NCBI RefSeq assembly: GCF_019710575.1
Contig: NZ_JAHWFK010000049.1
Location: forward strand, 30,775-94,774
Direction of reading: 5' to 3'
Length of the DNA: 64,000 nt
From: Paractinoplanes polyasparticus
GTDB lineage: Bacteria; Actinomycetota; Actinomycetes; Mycobacteriales; Micromonosporaceae
Shown: one piece after another, positions 59,031-64,000 of the stretch
How the letters are laid out: each line of letters starts with the position of its first letter
Numbering within the stretch: position 1 is the first letter of the stretch
Program-made: the position numbers and the translations under genes
The notes under the pieces: generated by a model
Databases searched by the model: none
The model's input: only the letters and a program-made list of their open reading frames with translations
What the model was told of the DNA's origin: nothing

Positions 59031-60365
59031 ATGGGTGTTCGTCGTCGATTGTTGGCGCTGGCCGCAGCGCTGGGAGTGGCCGCCGGCGGGTTCGCCGTCG
59101 CCGTGACCGGCGGGAGCGTCGCCTCCGCCGCGGTGGCCTGCTCGGGCACGGTCTGGAGCGAGGGCCCGACCTACGCCGCGGGCCAGCAGGTCACCTACAG
59201 CGCCCGCCTCTACCAGGCGCTCGTCACCCACACCGCCTGGGCCGGGACGGGCTGGAACCCGGCCGCCACGCCGACCCTGTGGCGCGACCTCGGCGCCTGC
59301 ACGGGCGGCCCCACCACCCCGCCGCCGACCACCACGCCCCCGCCCACGACCACCCCGCCGCCCACGACGCCCCCGCCCACCACCCCGCCGCCCACCACGA
59401 CTCCGCCGCCTGTCGGTTGCGCCGTCCGCGGCAAGCCCGCCGGCAAGGTGCTGCAGGGCTACTGGGAGAACTGGGACGGCGCGTCCAACGGCGTGCACCC
59501 GGGAATGGGCTGGATCCCGATCAACGACAGCCGGATCACCCAGCACGGCTACAACGTCCTGATGGCGGCGTTCCCGGTGATCCGCTCCGACGGCACGGTG
59601 CTGTGGGAGAACGGCATGGACTCCGGTGTGAAGGTGCCGACCGCCGCCGAGATCTGCGCGGCCAAGGCCCAGGGCGCCACGGTCCTGATGTCGATTGGCG
59701 GCGCCACCGCGGGCGTCGACCTGAGCTCGGCCGCCGTCGCCGACCGGTTCGTGTCGACGATCGTGCCGATCCTGCGCCAGTACAACTTCGACGGCATCGA
59801 CATCGACATCGAGACCGGCCTGACCGGCAGCGGCAACATCAACCAGCTGTCGACCTCGCAGGCCAACCTGATCCGCATCATCGACGGGGTGCTCGCCGCC
59901 ATGCCGTCCAACTTCGGCCTGACCATGGCCCCCGAGACCGCGTACGTCACCGGCGGCAGCGTCACGTACGGCTCGATCTGGGGCTCGTACCTGCCGATCA
60001 TCAAGAAGTACCTCGACAACGGCCGCCTGTGGTGGCTCAACATGCAGTACTACAACGGCTCGATGTACGGCTGCAGCGGCGACAGCTACGGCGCCGGCAC
60101 CGTCCAGGGCTTCACCGTCCAGACCCAGTGCCTCAACAACGGCCTGACCATCCAGGGCGTCACCATCCGCATCCCCTACGACAAGCAGGTCCCCGGCCTG
60201 CCGGCCCAGCCCGGCGCGGGTGGTGGCTACATGACCCCGGCCCTGGTCACCCAGGCCGTCAACAGCGTCCCCGCCATCAAGGGCCTGATGACGTGGTCGA
60301 TCAACTGGGACGGCTCCAAGGGCTGGACCTTCGGCGACAACGTGAAGCGCCTCCAGGGCCGCTGA
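59031..60365 (+). CDS. Secreted GH18 chitinase with N-terminal chitin-binding module
   Basis: 444 residues: signal peptide (LLALAAALGVAAGGFAVA), a CBM5/12 chitin-binding module at about 35-85 (VWSEGPTYAAGQQVTYSARL), a Pro/Thr linker, and a GH18 barrel from about 140. The catalytic motif DGIDIDIE has Asp254 and acid Glu261. The substrate-binding Trp is in LMTWSINWDG. It should hydrolyse chitin to oligomers. ATG 59031 has GAGGGAG six bases upstream. Domain order resembles streptomycete family-18 chitinases. Confidence 0.95.
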   Translation: MGVRRRLLALAAALGVAAGGFAVAVTGGSVASAAVACSGTVWSEGPTYAAGQQVTYSARLYQALVTHTAWAGTGWNPAATPTLWRDLGACTGGPTTPPPTTTPPPTTTPPPTTPPPTTPPPTTTPPPVGCAVRGKPAGKVLQGYWENWDGASNGVHPGMGWIPINDSRITQHGYNVLMAAFPVIRSDGTVLWENGMDSGVKVPTAAEICAAKAQGATVLMSIGGATAGVDLSSAAVADRFVSTIVPILRQYNFDGIDIDIETGLTGSGNINQLSTSQANLIRIIDGVLAAMPSNFGLTMAPETAYVTGGSVTYGSIWGSYLPIIKKYLDNGRLWWLNMQYYNGSMYGCSGDSYGAGTVQGFTVQTQCLNNGLTIQGVTIRIPYDKQVPGLPAQPGAGGGYMTPALVTQAVNSVPAIKGLMTWSINWDGSKGWTFGDNVKRLQGR

Positions 60366-60371
60366 CCATCG

Positions 60372-60405
60372 AGCCCGGGCCGGTGCGACGTCACCGGCCC
60401 GGGCT
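60372..60405. terminator. Hairpin terminator shared by the chitinase and a convergent gene
   Basis: AGCCCGGGCCGGTG (60372-60385) pairs perfectly with 60392-60405 over a 6-base loop and is followed by GTTGTC. The stop codon of the opposite-strand gene (60391) falls within it, so it probably ends both transcripts. Confidence 0.85.
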
Positions 60406-61365
60406 GTTGTCCCGCAGCATCCGCCGCGCCGCCTCCACGGCCTTCTCGGGTTCCGCGGCCGCTGCCCACAGATCCTCGAAGCGTTGCCGGCGCTTCGCTG
60501 CCAGTTGCGGGTTGGACACCAGCGCCACGTTGCTGATCGACGGAGTCACGTCGGTGCTCAGCACGCGGGCGGTCTGCAGCTCGTACGTCACCTTCTGGTC
60601 GAAGATGATGAAGTCCTCGAGCCCGGTCTGGAACAGGAACGGTGTGTCGTCGTGGCGCAGGACCCGGACCTCGATCCGGATCTTCAGGTGCGGTTCGAGC
60701 AGCCGATGGAGTTTCACGGGGTCGTCCGCGTCGCCGGCCAGCAGGAACAGCCGGCGGATCCGCACCTTGCGCGCGATGGCCTGCCGCTGCCGGTCCAGAT
60801 AGCGAAGGCCCAGCTCGCTCGTCCAGAACTCCCCGTCGTCCACGAAGCCGGGCGCCTGGTCGAAGGAACTCATGCTCGTCGCGTCGATGCTGATCGTCGC
60901 GGCGTCGGTGAGGTCGAGCAGCCAGTCGGGGGTGCCGCCCTCGTGGTCCGCTCGCCCCGAGCGGAGCCCGTCGAGAAGGTTCGCCAGTCCCTCCAGCTGC
61001 CGGTGGGTGAACCGCAGCAGAAACTCCTCCTTCGGGTCCATCCGTCCGGCGGACTCGACGACGCGGACAATGCTGTCCCGGCCGAGCAGGCCCTCGACCC
61101 GGGCGAGGTGATTGGCGGCCTCGCTGATGCTCTCGACCTTCTCGGTCAGGCTCGGTGCGCCATCGGTCCCGTCGCCGCCGATCGCCCGCGCCAGCATGCG
61201 GGTCTGCTCCGCCGCGTCGAGCAGGAACTGGACCACCAGCACGACGCCGGCCACGAAGATGGACATCGTGAGCTGCCAGATCTCGGGTTGCTCGGTGGCG
61301 TGGGTGAGGAGGTAGGTGACCGCGCCGGCCACGATCGTGACCACAAGTTTGAGGCGAAGCTGCAT
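60391..61365 (-). CDS. Two-helix membrane protein of unknown function
   Basis: 324 residues. Two helices near the N-terminus (LKLVVTIVAGAVTYLLTH; LTMSIFVAGVVLVVQFLLDA) are followed by about 270 cytosolic residues. The C-terminal two thirds contain alternating hydrophobic strands and helices (YLDRQRQAIARKVRIRRLFL, IEVRVLRHDDTPFLFQTG, EDFIIFDQKVTYELQTAR) loosely like a phospholipase-D-type fold, but without the HKD motif, so it would be non-enzymatic if related. ATG 61365 is chosen with GGGAG upstream; the frame extends to 61515 without support. Could be a signalling or effector protein. No family named. Confidence 0.65.
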   Translation of the reverse strand: MQLRLKLVVTIVAGAVTYLLTHATEQPEIWQLTMSIFVAGVVLVVQFLLDAAEQTRMLARAIGGDGTDGAPSLTEKVESISEAANHLARVEGLLGRDSIVRVVESAGRMDPKEEFLLRFTHRQLEGLANLLDGLRSGRADHEGGTPDWLLDLTDAATISIDATSMSSFDQAPGFVDDGEFWTSELGLRYLDRQRQAIARKVRIRRLFLLAGDADDPVKLHRLLEPHLKIRIEVRVLRHDDTPFLFQTGLEDFIIFDQKVTYELQTARVLSTDVTPSISNVALVSNPQLAAKRRQRFEDLWAAAAEPEKAVEAARRMLRDNSPGR

Positions 61366-61551
61366 GAGATCTCCCGGGCCCGGATGACCCACAATCACAG
61401 CAGGTAACTTTAGTCTCACGCAACGCATTGATACTTCGGTGTGACGACCGCCGCAGCGGACGTCCTTAAGTTTTGAAATACTTCTGCCGCAGTCGTGGTT
61501 GTGCAGGGCAGTCAACGGGATGCGTCAAGTCCCGGCGGAGAGGGAGCGGTC

Positions 61552-62646
61552 ATGCAGTTCGGAATCTTCAGCGTCAGCGACATCACCACCGACCCGACCA
61601 CCGGGCACACGCCGTCCGAGGCCGAGCGCATCAAGAACATCGTGACCATCGCCAAGCACGCGGAAGAGGTCGGCCTCGACGTCTTCGCGCTCGGTGAGCA
61701 CCACAACGAGCCGTTCTTCTCGTCGTCGCCGACCACCACGCTGGCCTACATCGCCGCGCAGACCGAGAAGCTGCTGCTCAGCACGGCCACCACGCTGATC
61801 ACTACCAACGACCCGGTGAAGATCGCCGAGGACTACGCCATGCTGCAGCATCTGTCCGACGGGCGCGTCGACCTGATGATGGGACGCGGCAACACCGGTC
61901 CGGTCTACCCCTGGTTCGGCAAGGACATCCGGGCCGGGATCCCGCTGGCCATCGAGAACTACTCGCTGCTGCACAAGCTGTGGCGCGAGCACGTCGTCGA
62001 CTGGCAGGGCAAGTACCGTACGCCGCTGCAGTCCTTCACCTCGACGCCGCGCCCGCTCGACGAGGTGCCGCCGTTCGTCTGGCACGGCTCGATCCGCAGC
62101 CCCGAGATCGCCGAGCAGGCCGCCTTCTACGGTGACGGCTTTTTCGCCAACCACATCTTCTGGCCGGCCTCGCACACCCAGCGCATGATCGAGCTCTACC
62201 GGCAGCGGTTCGCCCACTACGGCCACGGCGATCCCGACCAGGCCATCGTCGGCCTCGGTGGCCAGGTGTTCATGCGTAAGAACAGCCAGGACGCGGTCAA
62301 GGAGTTCCGGCCCTACTTCGACAACGCCCCGGTCTACGGCCACGGCCCGTCGATGGAGGACTTCACCCGCGAGACGCCGCTCACCGTCGGCAGCCCGCAG
62401 CAGGTCATCGACCGTACGCTCGGCTTCCGCGACTACGTGGGCGACTACCAGCGCCAGCTGTTCCTGATGGACCACGCCGGCCTGCCGCTCAAGACGGTCC
62501 TCGAGCAGCTCGACATCCTCGGCGAAGAGGTCGTGCCGGTGCTGCGCAAGGAGTTCGCCGCCCTCAAGCCGGCCCACGTGCCGGACGCGCCCACCCACGC
62601 CTCCCTGCTCGCGAAGAAGCAGGCCAAGGAGGAGGTCTCCGCATGA
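61552..62646 (+). CDS. LLM-class flavin-dependent monooxygenase
   Basis: 364-residue luciferase-like TIM-barrel oxidoreductase (MQFGIFSVSDITTDPTTGHT; ALGEHHNEPFFSSSPTTTLA; DYAMLQHLSDGRVDLMMGRG). It should use reduced FMN and O2 to oxidise a small organic compound. ATG 61552 has GGAGAGGGAG five bases upstream. Its stop overlaps the FMN-reductase start (ATGA), so the two make a two-component monooxygenase. Substrate unknown. Confidence 0.92.
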   Translation: MQFGIFSVSDITTDPTTGHTPSEAERIKNIVTIAKHAEEVGLDVFALGEHHNEPFFSSSPTTTLAYIAAQTEKLLLSTATTLITTNDPVKIAEDYAMLQHLSDGRVDLMMGRGNTGPVYPWFGKDIRAGIPLAIENYSLLHKLWREHVVDWQGKYRTPLQSFTSTPRPLDEVPPFVWHGSIRSPEIAEQAAFYGDGFFANHIFWPASHTQRMIELYRQRFAHYGHGDPDQAIVGLGGQVFMRKNSQDAVKEFRPYFDNAPVYGHGPSMEDFTRETPLTVGSPQQVIDRTLGFRDYVGDYQRQLFLMDHAGLPLKTVLEQLDILGEEVVPVLRKEFAALKPAHVPDAPTHASLLAKKQAKEEVSA

Positions 62647-63251
62647 AGCAGCGCACCCTGGTCGTCGTCTCGGCCGGCCTGAGCCAGCCGTCGTCGACCC
62701 GCCTGCTCGCCGACCAGCTCTCCGCGGCGGCGGTCACCGCCGCCGCCGAGCGCGGCATCGAGCTCCACGTCCGCACGATCGAGCTGCGCGACCTGGCCCA
62801 CGACATCATGAACCACCTGCTCACCGGCTTCCCGCCGGTGGCGTTGAAGGAGGCCCTGGACGCGGTGGCCGGCGCCGACGGCCTGATCGCCGTGTCGCCG
62901 ATCTTCACCGCGAGCTACAGCGGCCTGTTCAAGTCGTTCTTCGACGTCGTCGACAAGGACGCGCTGGCCGACAAGCCGGTGCTGATCGCCGCGACGGCCG
63001 GGACGGCCCGCCACTCGCTGGCGCTCGAGCACGCCCTGCGCCCGCTGTTCGGCTACCTGCGGGCGGTCGTCGTGCCCACCTCGGTCTTCGCGGCCAGCGA
63101 CGACTGGGGCGCCGACTCGTCCGACGGCTTCCTGCAGACCCGCATCGTGCGCGGTGCGACCGAGCTCGCCACCGAGATCGACCGCCGCGAGCCGGCCACG
63201 GTGGCCGACCCCTTCGCGTTGACGGTCAGTTTCGAAGATCTGCTGAAGTAG
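62643..63251 (+). CDS. NADPH-dependent FMN reductase partner of the monooxygenase
   Basis: 202 residues with a flavodoxin-like fold: TLVVVSAGLSQPSSTRLLAD is the FMN-binding loop and AVSPIFTASYSGLFKSFFDV the conserved second motif. It supplies reduced FMN to the upstream LLM enzyme, to which it is translationally coupled (ATGA). It resembles MsuE/SsuE-type reductases and the CE1759-like actinobacterial group. Confidence 0.9.
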   Translation: MKQRTLVVVSAGLSQPSSTRLLADQLSAAAVTAAAERGIELHVRTIELRDLAHDIMNHLLTGFPPVALKEALDAVAGADGLIAVSPIFTASYSGLFKSFFDVVDKDALADKPVLIAATAGTARHSLALEHALRPLFGYLRAVVVPTSVFAASDDWGADSSDGFLQTRIVRGATELATEIDRREPATVADPFALTVSFEDLLK

Positions 63252-63314
63252 GGCCTTTCCCGCCTTGGAAGGCTCCGGCGGGGTACAAAGAGTCGAACCG
63301 ACGAAGGAGTCACC

Positions 63315-63887
63315 ATGGGCGAGATCGTGCTGATCCGGCACGGGCAGACCGAGTGGAGCGCCAACGGCCGCCACACGTCGTACACCGATCTCGACCTGAC
63401 CGAGGAGGGCGAGCGTCAGGCCCGGGCCGTGGCCGACCGGGTCAAGGACCGCAAGTTCGTCGCGGTCGTCTCCAGCCCTCGCCATCGCGCGCTGCGCACC
63501 GCCGAGCTGGCCGGCCTCAAGGTCACCGAGACGACCGAGGACCTCGTGGAGTGGAACTACGGCTCGTATGAGGGCATCACCTCGGCCGAGATCCACAAGA
63601 CCGACCCGGACTGGTGGCTGTTCCGGGACGGCGCGCCCGGTGGCGAGTCGCCGGCCCAGATCGGCGAGCGCATCGACCGCGTACTCGAGAGGGTCCGGCC
63701 GTTGCTCGACCAGGGTGACGTGGCGCTGATCGGGCACGGTCACGCGCTGCGGGTGGTCGGCGCCCGCTGGGTCGGGCTGCCGGCTGAGTACGGTGGCCGG
63801 TTGAAGCTGGGCACGGCGACGCTGTCGATCCTGGGCTTCGACCACGGCCGAACCGCGATCGACGTCTGGAACTCCCCCTGTGGATAA
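63315..63887 (+). CDS. Histidine phosphatase family protein (phosphoglycerate-mutase-like)
   Basis: 190 residues. The RHG motif LIRHGQTEWSANGRHTSYTD gives the catalytic His near residue 9; later partners are Arg in SSPRHRALRTAE, Glu in DLVEWNYGSYEG and His in ALIGHGHALRV. Probably a small-molecule acid phosphatase rather than a true mutase. ATG 63315 has GAAGGAG upstream. It is the last complete gene in the window. Confidence 0.92.
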   Translation: MGEIVLIRHGQTEWSANGRHTSYTDLDLTEEGERQARAVADRVKDRKFVAVVSSPRHRALRTAELAGLKVTETTEDLVEWNYGSYEGITSAEIHKTDPDWWLFRDGAPGGESPAQIGERIDRVLERVRPLLDQGDVALIGHGHALRVVGARWVGLPAEYGGRLKLGTATLSILGFDHGRTAIDVWNSPCG

Positions 63888-63944
63888 GGCGTTTCGCCCT
63901 ATTCGAACCGCGTAGCCTGAGCGCCCGGGATGCTCCTATGGATT

Positions 63945-64000
63945 TCAAGTGGCGGGTTTTGGGTGCTCTGAGGTGATGAGTTGGTAGATCTCGCGGGCGA
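63945..64000 (-). CDS. 3' end of a gene running off the right edge, possibly an IS110-type transposase
   Basis: Minus-strand frame ending at the TGA 63945-63947 reads AREIYQLITSEHPKPAT before the window ends. The final AREIYQLIT segment is similar to C-terminal ends of IS110-family transposases that I recall, but 17 residues are too few to prove it. The codon choice here is less GC-biased than in the neighbours, which would fit a mobile element. Coding status uncertain. Confidence 0.35.
   Translation of the reverse strand, partial: AREIYQLITSEHPKPAT

Noticed and set aside
59290..59415. Tandem DNA repeat in the chitinase gene
   Set aside because: It encodes the ordinary Pro/Thr linker between the chitin-binding and catalytic domains.

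Overview
This is a 64 kb chromosomal stretch from a very GC-rich actinomycete. Third codon positions are almost always G or C. Starts are often GTG, many gene pairs overlap by 4 bp (ATGA or GTGA), and no replication or conjugation genes are seen. Gene types (CydA with BlaI/M56, NlpC/P60 proteins with coiled coils, ricin-lectin secreted enzymes, DUF2277, DUF1992) and frequent GTAC-containing words suggest a filamentous, soil-type actinobacterium, probably Micromonosporaceae (Actinoplanes-like). That placement is inference. No tRNA, rRNA or CRISPR array was found. The only hint of a mobile element is a gene end at the right edge.

Layout. 1-6 kb: cytochrome bd subunit I (cut by the window edge) diverges from a BlaI/M56 pair across an array of BlaI-like half-sites. 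Then come a secreted NlpC/P60 hydrolase behind a structured leader and an AAA+ ATPase/TPR membrane protein pair. 6-10 kb: a YcnI-type copper protein, an OmpR-type two-component system and a divergent LolA-like protein. 10-13.3 kb: trpB-trpA-gntR, preceded by twin palindromes. 13.3-18.3 kb: DUF2277, DUF1992, a class A penicillin-binding protein and a CHASE3 histidine kinase. 18.2-23.1 kb: a fused xanthine-dehydrogenase-type enzyme with its FAD subunit, plus a membrane protein. 23.1-26.6 kb: an alginate-lyase-fold and beta-helix operon whose leader carries a perfect 17-bp inverted repeat. 26.7-28.7 kb: a reductase and a divergent TetR regulator, with three 32-bp-phased operators between them and a 30-bp tandem repeat inside the regulator gene.

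29-37 kb: an FAD-dependent dehydrogenase, a ricin-lectin membrane protein, an S33 exopeptidase, an SDR/LysR divergent pair, an alpha/beta hydrolase and a small membrane protein. 37-43.5 kb: a MerR/VIT-VWA operon divergent from a cyclase-family gene, then a secreted metalloprotease. 43.5-48.5 kb: an ABC exporter divergent from a NarL-type two-component system, then a dipeptidase. 48.7-54.4 kb: a GH26-like mannanase, a 19-residue lysine-rich micro-peptide gene with its own terminator, a GGDEF/EAL protein and an XRE regulator. 54.4-64 kb: a 54-bp tandem repeat, a divergent SDR/TetR pair, pgi, an AlkZ-like DNA glycosylase, a GH18 chitinase, an unknown membrane protein, a flavin monooxygenase/FMN reductase pair and a phosphoglycerate-mutase-like phosphatase.

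Several units share one design: a regulator gene next to its target, with a clear palindrome between or ahead of them (BlaI, GntR, two TetR, LysR, MerR, XRE). Exported polysaccharide and peptide enzymes (beta-helix protein, alginate-lyase fold, GH26, GH18, S33, M30-like) fit a saprophyte. The least explained items are the lysine-rich micro-peptide, the repeat-bearing TetR, the long N-terminal extension on TrpA with a possible CTG start for the following regulator, and the inverted repeat over the ribosome binding site of the alginate-lyase operon.
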